Positions 56,675 through 64,000 of a DNA stretch of 64,000 nt are shown in pieces (within the stretch, counting starts at the first letter, position 1; each line of letters starts with the position of its first letter). A program made the translations under genes and the position numbers. This stretch comes from a virus: positions 222,867 to 286,866 of IMG/VR virus record IMGVR_UViG_3300024259_002152; one strand, written 5' to 3'. The notes below the pieces were generated by a model, which ran no database searches, was not told the origin of the DNA, and saw only the letters and a list, made by a program, of their open reading frames with translations.

Positions 56675-57823
56675 ATGACTCTAAAAGCATTTAAATTTAG
56701 ATTAGAGCCTAATTTACAACAAAAAGTTTTGATTAACAAAACTTTAGGTTGTTGTAGATTTATCTATAATCAAATGCTTAACGAAAAATAAACTAAATAC
56801 AAAAATTCTGGTAAATCTTCCACTAAAACTGAAAAAGAATATAAAATAGAGTTTGATTGGTTAAAAGAAGTAGATAGTATTGCTCTTCAGCAATCTCGAA
56901 TAGATCTAAAGACTGCTTATGATAATTTCTTTAGAAAAATTAAAGCAGGACAACCTACTAATCTAAGATTTAAATCCAAAAAAAATCCTAAAAACTCTTA
57001 CAGAACTATAAATATTAATAATTCTATTAGAATAGCAAACAATACTATTAAACTTCCTAAGTTGGGATTTGTTAAATTTAGAAAATCAAAAGAAATATCA
57101 GGAATTATTAAATCAGTCACAATTTCTAAGAATATCTTAAATAGATATTATATATCTGTTCTTTGTAGAACAGAGATAGAAAATTTTCCTGAATTAGATG
57201 CTAAAATAGGAATAGATGTGGGATTAAAAGATTTTTGTATTACTTCAAACAATGAATTTGTTTCTAATCCTAAATATTTAAGAACATTAGAACTTAAATT
57301 AAAGAAAGCACAAAAAATACTCAGTAAAAGAGCTAAAGGTGGTAAAAATAGATTTAAACAACAAAAGAGAGTCTTTAAGATACATGAGAAAATCAGAAAT
57401 CAGAGGTTAGATTTTTTACATAAATTATCTACTAAACTAATTAACGAAAACCAAGTAATCTGTTTAGAAGATTTACAAGTAAAGAATATGGTAAAAAATC
57501 ATTATTTGGCTAAAAGTATTTCAGATGCTAGTTGGAGTAAATTTATAGAATTGCTAAAATACAAAGCGGATTGGTATGGAAGAAATCTAATACAAATAGA
57601 TAAATTCTTTCCTAGTTCAAAACTTTGTAGTAATTGCGGAAGTGCCAAGAAAGATTTGACTCTAAAAGATAGAGAGTATTATTGTAGTTCTTGTGGAATT
57701 ACAATTGACAGAGATTATAATGCTTCATTAAATATTTTGAATGAAGGATTAAAAATATTAAATAGCGGTTGGGACGACCGTGATAGCTTACCAAATATAC
57801 AAACACTAGTTTGTAGTTCGTAA
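56675..57823 (+). pseudogene. tnpB: TnpB RNA-guided nuclease with one in-frame stop
   Basis: ATG 56675 opens MTLKAFKFRLEPNLQQKVLINKTLGCCRFIYNQ, the standard OrfB/TnpB start. Codon 39 is TAA (56789-56791); beyond it the frame is open to 57823. Catalytic residues are kept: Asp in GIDVGLKDF (residue 181 of the full frame), Glu in ICLEDLQVK (265), Asp in IDRDYNASLNIL (347), with zinc-finger Cys pairs CSNCG...CSSCG. Only the single stop disables it, so decay is recent, or the stop is a sequencing error or is read through. An ORF from 57062 could yield a C-terminal fragment. Confidence 0.9.
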
Positions 57824-57830
57824 GAATTAT

Positions 57831-57850
57831 CCACCTTAATGGTGGAGGAA
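57831..57850 (+). promoter_or_regulatory. Right-end hairpin of TnpB element acting as RBS of next gene
   Basis: Stem CCACC/GGTGG (57831-57845) continues into GGAGGAA (57844-57850), which stands 7-9 nt before ATG 57858. The IS end thus appears to supply the Shine-Dalgarno for the gene it precedes. In TnpB systems this region is also the 3' part of the guide RNA. Confidence 0.55.
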
Positions 57851-57857
57851 GTTCAAA

Positions 57858-58697
57858 ATGGGAACAAATATTTACATTCAAAGTGATTTTATTGAACCTT
57901 ATGACAATTTTCTTCATGACCCTATGGGAGAGATTCGTTGGAAAAGACTTTCTCGCGGAGGAGGAAGTAGAAGGGAAATATTTAAACTCTTGGACAATTA
58001 TGTGGCAGGTGTTTGCACATATAGAGATCATGTAGCTCCACATGGAACTGTTCAAGAGCTTTATGATAAGTATGCCGAAAGAGAAATAAATGGCATATGG
58101 AATGGTAATTGGGATAAAACTGGCATATGTTCTCCTTTGAGTGAGATAGTTGTTTATACAGATGAATATGCTCATAGAGGAGAAGGAAAGAAAATATGCA
58201 ATATAGAAGACTCCATAATAGAATGTCCTGATGCTTATGCTTCTGTTTTGTTGAGAAATAATCAGGAGTATTCTATTTCTCGCAGAGAGTTATTTATAGG
58301 TAATAGACTTTGTTTATTAACTTATGTTTCATTAACAGATGCATGGAGATCTAATTGCGGTCATGTAGTAATTATATATGAGGGTCAAAGGAAGTTTCTA
58401 GGGAGTTGCAAAATTCCATTTACTCGTCAACCATTTACTAACAAGGTTGGTACATTTATAGAATCTCCAATGTTTGCATTTGACTATATAGAGACACCTG
58501 TTGCTAGTAGTAGTTATCCTGGTGGTCACCCTGAAAGATTCTTTGTTGATTTTAACGAAGCTCCTGGTCTTCCAGAACAAGTGGTAATTAATGACTATCT
58601 CGATGCTAGAAAAGGAGAATGTGTCGATTTTTCGGAGATTATTCCTTACGAAGATATCGCTGAAAGCATTGAAAAAACTTTGAAAAGTGAAAATTAA
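57858..58697 (+). CDS. Hypothetical protein, 279 aa
   Basis: Product begins MGTNIYIQSDFIEPYDNFLHDPMGEIRWKRLSRGGGSRREIF and has Cys/His-containing NCGHVVIIYEGQ and an acidic C terminus. Possibly cytoplasmic enzyme-like but no family recognised. The end encodes TLKSEN, whose codons contain the -35 half of promoter P8. Confidence 0.62.
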   Translation: MGTNIYIQSDFIEPYDNFLHDPMGEIRWKRLSRGGGSRREIFKLLDNYVAGVCTYRDHVAPHGTVQELYDKYAEREINGIWNGNWDKTGICSPLSEIVVYTDEYAHRGEGKKICNIEDSIIECPDAYASVLLRNNQEYSISRRELFIGNRLCLLTYVSLTDAWRSNCGHVVIIYEGQRKFLGSCKIPFTRQPFTNKVGTFIESPMFAFDYIETPVASSSYPGGHPERFFVDFNEAPGLPEQVVINDYLDARKGECVDFSEIIPYEDIAESIEKTLKSEN

Positions 58698-58707
58698 TTA
58701 CTATAAT
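58680..58707 (+). promoter_or_regulatory. Promoter, TTGAAA-GTGAAA class (P8), within end of 57858 gene
   Basis: TTGAAA 58680-58685, AGTGAAAA, TATAAT 58702-58707, spacer 16 bp. The predicted start near 58714 leaves only about 5 nt before GTG 58719, so transcripts from here would use the internal ATG at 58815 or be leaderless. Confidence 0.62.
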
Positions 58708-58718
58708 AAGGATATTAA

Positions 58719-60314
58719 GTGAGTAAAAAACGAAGACATTTTTCCGATATCATAGGAATCGACGCTTTTAACGTAATAATAGAAAAAGCTATTAACTCAT
58801 CAAAAAGGAATAATATGAAAAACGGTCCCGTCACTTCTCCAGTAAAATATGGTCAAAACGGAAATGTATCAATACAATCGAAAGTCTCTAAAGATACAGA
58901 CTTTCTGGATGATTTTCCCGAAGATGCTCAACCAGAAGTTTGTTCGGACTCTTGCGGGTATGGGGTCAGTCAAGAAGAAAAAGATAGACGATTGGATGAA
59001 AATTTAGCAAAGGTTAAATTTGCAGATCAAATTAAAATAGATTTCATTCCTTCTATTGATTATAGAATACTTTGTAGATTTCTAGGTGTTACTACTGTCA
59101 ATGAGATAACAAATCATCCTTTTCAATCTCAACCTCTTATTACTCTTATATTGATGGAGAGTATCGATGGGTTCATGAGACAAGAGGGATATGATATGGT
59201 TGGAGAATTGAATTTCGATGATCATGGTAATTCTATCCCTCCCGAAAAAAATCCCTGGAACATTAAAGGCAAAGAAACAACTTTTACTATCACTGGTTTT
59301 TTATTCTTCGAAAAAATAAAGGGCCAAAAAACAGATAATGTTGCTTTCTTTTTGTTCGCGGATTTGGAAAGAGGAGGAGCCTCTATTACCTGCTACAGTA
59401 CTGATACCAATAAGTCTAAAGATATTGTTAAAGACCTACAACAATATGCAAAGAAGAATAACTGTTTAAGAGGAGCTAAACTCAAAGATGTGAATATGAT
59501 TACAGCGTCATTTTCAGAAGTAGATATAGTCGAAGATTTTACATGGAACAATTATTACTATTCAGATGAGATCAAAGACCTGTTCCAATTAGAGGTATTT
59601 GATTTTATCACTAATGTGGAAAAATATAACGAATGTGGTATTAATAAAAGAGGTATCATTCTGCATGGCAGACCAGGATGTGGAAAAACAACTATTGGTA
59701 ATATTATTTGCAACATGACTCCCAAAAACACGGTAATCTGGATTACTCCTGAAATATTGTCAGAGAATAATTATAGAGCCATGTCTTCCATAAAAGCTCT
59801 TTATAAATTGGCAGATTTCCTTTCTCCTTGTATTATTATGTTGGAAGATTTAGATCTATTTAGTCAGGATAGAGATATGGGTGGAGATGTGCTGTCTTTG
59901 GGGGCGTTGATGAATATTCTTGATGGTGTTAATACTATATCAAATTCCGTTACTATTGGCACTACTAATAGGTTAAAATCGATTGAAACTGCTCTGAGAA
60001 ATAGACCTGGGAGATTTGATAGAATAGTTGAAATAGAATCTCTTTCTACGGAGCTTAGAATTAAAATGCTCAAAGAAAGATTAGATGAATGGAAAGTTTC
60101 TCAGGCAACTCTAGATTATATTGTTGGTCAAACTAAAGATTGGACTGGAGCAGAGGTGCAAGAATTTATTAATAGTTTGAATCTAAAACATATAAGTAGT
60201 AAGAGAAAAATCAGGAAGATGGACCAGGCATGGGCAGAAGAAATTATAGCAACTCTTAGTAATTTTGGAGTGGGAGACGCTAGCTCTGGTTTTGGTTTTA
60301 GCAAAAAAGATTAA
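58719..60314 (+). CDS. BCS1-like AAA+ ATPase
   Basis: 531 residues from GTG 58719 or 499 from ATG 58815 (M33, with SD AAGGA), which fits promoter P8 better. N-terminal ~230 residues are unique. AAA+ module: Walker A GIILHGRPGCGKTTIG near 310-325, Walker B CIIMLEDLDLF near 370, and FDRIVEIESLSTELRIKML (sensor/arginine finger region with RNRPGRFDR). The NRPGRFDR motif is the second region of homology typical of FtsH/BCS1/proteasomal ATPases. Function unknown; remodelling of a phage or host complex is likely. Confidence 0.85.
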   Translation: MSKKRRHFSDIIGIDAFNVIIEKAINSSKRNNMKNGPVTSPVKYGQNGNVSIQSKVSKDTDFLDDFPEDAQPEVCSDSCGYGVSQEEKDRRLDENLAKVKFADQIKIDFIPSIDYRILCRFLGVTTVNEITNHPFQSQPLITLILMESIDGFMRQEGYDMVGELNFDDHGNSIPPEKNPWNIKGKETTFTITGFLFFEKIKGQKTDNVAFFLFADLERGGASITCYSTDTNKSKDIVKDLQQYAKKNNCLRGAKLKDVNMITASFSEVDIVEDFTWNNYYYSDEIKDLFQLEVFDFITNVEKYNECGINKRGIILHGRPGCGKTTIGNIICNMTPKNTVIWITPEILSENNYRAMSSIKALYKLADFLSPCIIMLEDLDLFSQDRDMGGDVLSLGALMNILDGVNTISNSVTIGTTNRLKSIETALRNRPGRFDRIVEIESLSTELRIKMLKERLDEWKVSQATLDYIVGQTKDWTGAEVQEFINSLNLKHISSKRKIRKMDQAWAEEIIATLSNFGVGDASSGFGFSKKD

Positions 60315-60365
60315 AGTTTAAAAGTGAAAATGACGATATAACATATGGGTGTTATATTTATACTC

Positions 60366-60403
60366 TCCTAACTCCTTGTTATAAGGGGAGTTAGGATTTT
60401 TTT
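60366..60403 (+). terminator. Rho-independent terminator
   Basis: TCCTAACTCC (60366-60375) pairs with GGAGTTAGGA (60387-60396) followed by TTTTTTT. A shorter hairpin ATATAACA/TGTTATAT at 60336-60357 precedes it. Confidence 0.88.
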
Positions 60404-60434
60404 CAAAAATATAGAGAAAAATTATATTTTCTAT

Positions 60435-60462
60435 TTGACTGCAAAGTAGAAAACAGTATAAT
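60435..60462 (+). promoter_or_regulatory. Promoter before Ro60 gene
   Basis: TTGACT 60435-60440, 16-bp spacer containing AAAGTAGAA, TATAAT 60457-60462. The spacer motif is shared with the tmRNA promoter at 41321, not with the GTGAAA class. Confidence 0.7.
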
Positions 60463-60520
60463 TGCCAAAGTAGAATTCAATATATCTAAATAATTAGGTT
60501 GATTTATAAGGAGAACAACA

Positions 60521-62248
60521 ATGGCTAAGTATGCAAATCATGTAGCGAATCCAAAGACTTCACAAACAAAGAAGGCAAAGAGTACTCAGGTAAAAGGCAG
60601 AGCGGGTGGGTATGTTTTCAAGGTCGATGACTGGACAAGGCTGAACCGTTTCCTAATCATTGGTAGTGAGAAGGGTTCTTACTATGCCTCTGATCGTGAG
60701 TTGACTATGGAGAATTACGACTGCATCCTGAATTGTTTGAAGTTGGATGCAAAGCGTACTGTCGATACTATTGTAGAGATTAGTGATCAGGGTCGTGCCA
60801 TTAAGAATGATCCAGCTATCTTTGCATTGGCGGTATGCAGTGTTCATGGCGACGAAAAGACCAAAGCATATGCTAATCTAGTTATGCCTAAGGTTGCTCG
60901 TTTCTCTACTGCTTTCTTCTCATGGGTTGATTCTATCAACACATTGAAGGAAGGTCGTAAGGGTAAGGGTCTGTTAAGAGCCATTGGAAGATGGTATACA
61001 GAAAAAGATGCTGTGAAGTTGGCATACCAGATTTGTAAGTACCCAGGTCGTTCAATAGGTGGCCAAAGATGGACTCACGGGGACGTTTTGCGTCTTGCAA
61101 GGATCTCTCCATCTAAGGATGGCAGACCTTCTAGAAATGGTAGGGCACTAACGATTCCTTCAGAGGACCATGCTACTGTTTTTCATTACGCAACACATGG
61201 TATCACAACTGCTGCGACTCTTGCTCAAAGAGAAAAAGATGCTAAAGCTACTGGTAAGACCCAGGAAGCTCCTGGTATCTCTGTAAAGCAGTATAAAGCT
61301 TTGAAGGATAGTAAGCTTAAGTATATCTGGGCACATGAGCAATGTAAGGTTGCGACTAAGAATAGTGAAGTAGTTTCATTAATTAAAAACTACAATCTTA
61401 CAAGAGAATCTGTCCCTCCACAGTTTAGAAATGAATTGTTGGTGCAAAAGGCCCTGCTGCCAGGGATGCCTATGACTGCTTTGATCCGAAATTTGGGAAG
61501 CATGACTTCTTCAGGTCTTTTGAAGCCATTGGCTGATGAGACTTCATTAGTAATCGACAAGATTACAAATGAGGAAATACTGAAGAAGAGTCGTATTCAT
61601 CCTATGACACTTATGCTGGCATTGAAGACTTACAGCAGTGGTAGTGGCATGAGGACTACTTGGAAGCCTGTAGGAGCTATCAAAGATGCTATGGAAGATG
61701 CTTTCTACAAAGCGTTCAACTATGTTGAGCCAACTGGAAAGAAATTTCTTTACGGTATTGATGTTAGTGGTTCTATGGGTTGGTCAGAAGTTAATGGTAT
61801 GCAAGCACGCGAAGCTGCCGCAGTCGTAGCAATGACGTGTGCAAGAACCGAGAAGAACTATGATCTTATGGCTTTTGGTCATGCATTCGTGCCACTTAAC
61901 ATTACCGCTAAGGATAGTTTGGATACTGTGGTTAGACGAACTGCTAATTTGAATTTTGGCGGAACTGATTGTGCATTACCTATGAAGTATGCAATGAAAA
62001 ATGGTCTGGATGTTGATGTGTTTGTTGTTCTAACGGACAGCGAGACATGGTTTGGTGATATTCATCCATTTGAAGCATTGAAGCAGTATCGCAAGAAGTT
62101 CAATAAGAACGCCAAGCTTGCCGTGTTGGCATTTACAAGCAATGGCTTTACAATAGCCGACCCAAGCGATGCGGGAATGATGGATATTGTTGGTTTGGAT
62201 TCTAATGTGCCGAAGGTATTATCTGAATTCGCGGCAAATAGACTTTAA
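60521..62248 (+). CDS. rsr: Ro60/TROVE-domain RNA-binding protein (Rsr-like)
   Basis: 575 residues, close to the ~540 of Ro60. The TROVE part (about 30-390) shows the Ro60 pattern: RLNRFLIIGSEKGSYYASDRELT, KRTVDTIVEISDQGRAIKNDPAIFALAVCS, RKGKGLLRAIGRWYTEKDAVKLAYQICKY, RWTHGDVLRLARISP, and PGMPMTALIRNLGSM. The C-terminal vWA domain carries MIDAS GIDVSGSMGWSEV near 418, Thr in NFGGTDCALP and VVLTDSETWFG. Ro60 binds misfolded RNAs through its toroid and Y RNAs on its surface. SD AAGGAG upstream. No Y RNA is visible next to it. GC content of this gene looks higher than its surroundings. Confidence 0.94.
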   Translation: MAKYANHVANPKTSQTKKAKSTQVKGRAGGYVFKVDDWTRLNRFLIIGSEKGSYYASDRELTMENYDCILNCLKLDAKRTVDTIVEISDQGRAIKNDPAIFALAVCSVHGDEKTKAYANLVMPKVARFSTAFFSWVDSINTLKEGRKGKGLLRAIGRWYTEKDAVKLAYQICKYPGRSIGGQRWTHGDVLRLARISPSKDGRPSRNGRALTIPSEDHATVFHYATHGITTAATLAQREKDAKATGKTQEAPGISVKQYKALKDSKLKYIWAHEQCKVATKNSEVVSLIKNYNLTRESVPPQFRNELLVQKALLPGMPMTALIRNLGSMTSSGLLKPLADETSLVIDKITNEEILKKSRIHPMTLMLALKTYSSGSGMRTTWKPVGAIKDAMEDAFYKAFNYVEPTGKKFLYGIDVSGSMGWSEVNGMQAREAAAVVAMTCARTEKNYDLMAFGHAFVPLNITAKDSLDTVVRRTANLNFGGTDCALPMKYAMKNGLDVDVFVVLTDSETWFGDIHPFEALKQYRKKFNKNAKLAVLAFTSNGFTIADPSDAGMMDIVGLDSNVPKVLSEFAANRL

Positions 62249-62258
62249 TTCCTTTCGA

Positions 62259-62289
62259 GGCAATGGAGCAACCCTCCATTGCCTTTTTT
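62259..62289 (+). terminator. Rho-independent terminator
   Basis: GGCAATGGAG (62259-62268) pairs with CTCCATTGCC (62274-62283), followed by TTTTTT. It ends the Ro60 transcript. Confidence 0.9.
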
Positions 62290-62342
62290 CTTATAAACTG
62301 ATATTGTCATGGAAGATTATTTTTTATTGTAAGGAGTATTTC

Positions 62343-62924
62343 ATGTCCCTACAGGATCAGAATCGGATGTTGTATATTTTGCATAAAGATGGAGTAAGTA
62401 GACAACACATATCGGCTATAATGAAAGATCTAAAAACATCAGGGATATTCGATGAACCAGAGGATTTAGAAGGAGTCGCTGAGGAAGATTGGGAGTTAAT
62501 AGAAGAACAGGCATTTTGGGTATTTGAAAGTGATGTGTCAAATAAAGAAAAAATAAATGCTTTAAGGACAATTAAACAGAAACAAGAAGAAATAGAACAA
62601 ACGAGAATGTCACAATATTTTATGGAGCAAGAAAGAAGGGTGTTGGCTAAACGCCAAGAGCTTATAGCAGCAGGACTTATAAAACCTGAACCTGTTACTT
62701 ATTCCCCTCATATGCACATGAGAAGCACTACCAGATATGGTAGAACTCCTCTTCATGAAGCAGTAGCTATGAGAGATCTTCGTTTGGTAAGAAAACATCT
62801 TCAAAGCGGGAAATACCTTGATAAAGTGGACAATAACGGTCATACTGCTATGGAAATGGCTTATTATGAGGGCTATACTGAAGCTTTATCTTTGTTTAAA
62901 AAGTATGCAAAAGCCCAAAAATGA
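62343..62924 (+). CDS. Ankyrin-repeat protein
   Basis: Start ATG 62343 after AAGGAG; the longer frame from 62187 lies inside the Ro60 gene and terminator. 193 residues: helical N-terminal two-thirds (LHKDGVSRQHISAIMKDL, VAEEDWELIEEQ), then two ankyrin-like units YGRTPLHEAVAMRDLRLVRKHLQSGKY and NNGHTAMEMAYYEGYTEALSLFKKY. Such repeats mediate protein-protein binding; partner unknown. Confidence 0.78.
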   Translation: MSLQDQNRMLYILHKDGVSRQHISAIMKDLKTSGIFDEPEDLEGVAEEDWELIEEQAFWVFESDVSNKEKINALRTIKQKQEEIEQTRMSQYFMEQERRVLAKRQELIAAGLIKPEPVTYSPHMHMRSTTRYGRTPLHEAVAMRDLRLVRKHLQSGKYLDKVDNNGHTAMEMAYYEGYTEALSLFKKYAKAQK

Positions 62925-63028
62925 ATTAATTGAAAAATTCCAGACAATGAGTTTTTCAGAATAGTAGCAGTAGAAAGTGTGTTTTTTGAACGATAAAGTG
63001 GTTTTTTGACAAGAAACGGAGATTTGCG

Positions 63029-63331
63029 ATGGAAGTTAGAATTGGTAGAAGAGTATATAATGTTGAGTTTCCTACCGAGGCCCAAAAGCCCAAATACGGG
63101 GCAAGGAAACGGACTATGGCCCTGGTAAAAACGCATTGCGTAATCACAAGCAGCACAAACATGAGTATGGTTAGAGCATCAGCTAGCCAGAATTACCGCG
63201 ACGAATTGAACTGGCAAACAGGTCGTAAATTTGCTCTGAAACGAGCTTTGGCCAAAGCAAGAATCAAAAAGGAATCCCGTACTGTTTTTTGGAATAGATT
63301 TAAGGAAGAATACCCTATTAAGGGTAAGTGA
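63029..63331 (+). CDS. Hypothetical basic protein, 100 aa
   Basis: SD ACGGAG then ATG 63029. Lys/Arg-rich (RRVYNVEFPTEAQKPKYGARKRT, FALKRALAKARIKKESR). No family recognised. Followed by a terminator. Confidence 0.65.
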   Translation: MEVRIGRRVYNVEFPTEAQKPKYGARKRTMALVKTHCVITSSTNMSMVRASASQNYRDELNWQTGRKFALKRALAKARIKKESRTVFWNRFKEEYPIKGK

Positions 63332-63360
63332 AGAACATATAACAAATTAATATACAACAA

Positions 63361-63390
63361 GGATGTAAGTGTTTAACTTGCATCCTTTTT
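63361..63390 (+). terminator. Rho-independent terminator
   Basis: GGATGTAAGT (63361-63370) pairs with ACTTGCATCC (63376-63385, one U-G) around GTTTA, then TTTTT. Ends the 63029 gene. Confidence 0.85.
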
Positions 63391-63414
63391 GTCCATAAAA
63401 AAAAGGGGGTTGAA

Positions 63415-64000
63415 ATGGAACATATGATGAAAGAGTTATTAAATATTGGAATAGAACATCCTGCTCGTGTAATGGAATTTACCGAGTTGACTCAAGGATT
63501 GTTCGCGGAAGTTGCTGATGGTAATGTAAGCGTTACTTATCATCCAGAATTTCCACATCTTGCTCTGTTTAAATATACTCAAGATTGCGTTACGGAGAGA
63601 AAATGGAACAAATTTTCTCTTATGGCTAGAGGTCTAATATTAGATCTTCAAGATAAAAAAGTTGTTGCAGTTAGTTTTACAAAATTTTTCAACTACGGAG
63701 AAATTGAAGAAGGCTCTCGATCTATCATAGAGCCAGATTTTCTTGTTACAGAGAAAATGGACGGCTCATTAGGCATAATGTACTTTTTTGCTGATCAATT
63801 CAGGTTCGCGACAGCAGGTTCATTTATATCGGAACAGGCTCAATGGGCAGATCAATGGGCAAAGGAGCATATAGCCATTGATAAATTAGATAAGACAAGC
63901 ACTTATCTGTTTGAAATAATTTATCATGAGAATAAAATTGTGGTTCATTACAATTTTGAAGGACTGGTTTTATTAAGCATATTTAATTCTTATGGATTAG
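63415..64000 (+). CDS. T4 Rnl1-like RNA ligase, 3'-truncated by window edge
   Basis: ATG 63415 opens a frame that runs off the window. Visible 195 residues match the T4 RNA ligase 1 layout: LMARGLILDLQDKKVVAVSFTKFFNYGEIEE, motif I TEKMDGSLGIMY with nucleotidyl-accepting Lys114, TAGSFISEQAQWAD, motif III STYLFEIIYHENKIVVHYNFEGLVLLSIFN. Rnl1 seals cleaved tRNA anticodon loops in T4. With the ligase fusion at 28843 this gives two different RNA ligases. Partial; C-terminal domain not seen. Confidence 0.9.
   Translation, partial: MEHMMKELLNIGIEHPARVMEFTELTQGLFAEVADGNVSVTYHPEFPHLALFKYTQDCVTERKWNKFSLMARGLILDLQDKKVVAVSFTKFFNYGEIEEGSRSIIEPDFLVTEKMDGSLGIMYFFADQFRFATAGSFISEQAQWADQWAKEHIAIDKLDKTSTYLFEIIYHENKIVVHYNFEGLVLLSIFNSYGL

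Larger units (their letters stand above)
56485..57850 (+). mobile_element. TnpB-only IS605/IS1341-type element
   Basis: Left part: 56575-56591 pairs with 56629-56643 (TGAACTGAAC/GTTCAGTTCA plus CTTTA) in a long imperfect hairpin upstream of the TnpB start, as expected of an IS605 left end. Right part: hairpin CCACC-TTAAT-GGTGG at 57831-57845. No TnpA (Y1 transposase) is present, so mobility would need an enzyme in trans. Boundaries are approximate. Confidence 0.65.

Noticed and set aside
60317-60345. TTTAAAAGTGAAAA after the BCS1-like gene as a promoter
   Set aside because: The nearest -10 (TATAAC) is only about 13 bp away and a terminator follows directly; retained only as a weak possibility.
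1-64000. tRNA genes
   Set aside because: Apart from the tRNA-like part of tmRNA I found no T-arm plus acceptor pairing typical of a tRNA; small or odd ones could be missed.

Overview
The window looks like part of a large, AT-rich bacteriophage genome (jumbo-phage scale). About ninety tightly packed genes, many under 120 codons with 1-20 bp overlaps, lie almost all on the + strand. Only two response regulators (25668-26532) and a small HNH gene (33954-34235) are on the - strand. The phage assignment rests on its own clamp loader, sliding clamp, delta-like subunit and SSB, two RNA ligases, two DNA methyltransferases, a ThyA-family enzyme and dCMP deaminase, three sigma-70-type factors, and a tmRNA. 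No terminase large subunit, portal or major capsid gene was recognised, so a large plasmid cannot be fully excluded. Lipobox and prepilin signals suggest a diderm host. The poly-serine linkers and the pseudopilin type weakly recall the Planctomycetes/Verrucomicrobia group (inference only).

Layout. 1-7.1 kb: small genes, a hotdog thioesterase, DnaX-like clamp loader, sigma factor 1, beta-clamp-like protein, delta-like subunit. 7.1-13.9 kb: RuvC-like nuclease, a CCA-adding-type nucleotidyltransferase/HD protein, a metalloprotease and a C39-like cysteine protease. 13.9-20.1 kb: three paralogous Cys-rich proteins, two carrying 100-140-residue serine tracts, with a family-2 glycosyltransferase between them and a decayed copy of its start further on. 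20.1-26.5 kb: membrane sensor histidine kinase, a vWA-containing cluster, two CheY-like regulators. 26.7-34.2 kb: ThyA-family enzyme, many small proteins sharing a C-terminal [N/D/S]RFEILDL-type tail, HNH-RNA ligase fusion, DNA methyltransferase, nucleotidase, thioredoxin. 34.3-41.3 kb: SSB, SMC-like ATPase, HAD and HD hydrolases, P-loop kinase-like protein, methyltransferase plus PD-(D/E)XK nuclease pair, dCMP deaminase, papain-like protease. 41.3-42.2 kb: a strong promoter, an unidentified structured RNA of about 480 nt, then tmRNA. 42.2-46 kb: HicB-like protein, lipoprotein, pseudopilin, sigma factors 2 and 3, NUDIX. 46.1-50 kb: an envelope module with a PspA homologue and a GluR0-type ligand-gated potassium channel. 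50-56.5 kb: coiled-coil tail-motif proteins, HPRT and GMP reductase, Lsm-like and queuosine-salvage-like proteins. 56.5-57.9 kb: a TnpB-only IS605-type element. 57.9-64 kb: BCS1-like AAA ATPase, Ro60/TROVE protein, ankyrin protein and a truncated T4 Rnl1-like RNA ligase.

How the parts fit. The genome appears to carry its own replication clamp system, nucleotide metabolism, an RNA maintenance set (two RNA ligases, CCA enzyme, Ro60, tmRNA lacking an encoded CCA), and a regulatory layer of three sigma factors with an extended promoter class (TTGAAA-(A)GTGAAA-TATAAT, eight copies, always 16 bp between hexamers). Several ribosome binding sites are buried in hairpins. The main candidates for undescribed biology are the RFEILDL tail family, the serine-tract/glycosyltransferase cassette, the PspA plus ion-channel module, and the structured RNA in front of tmRNA.
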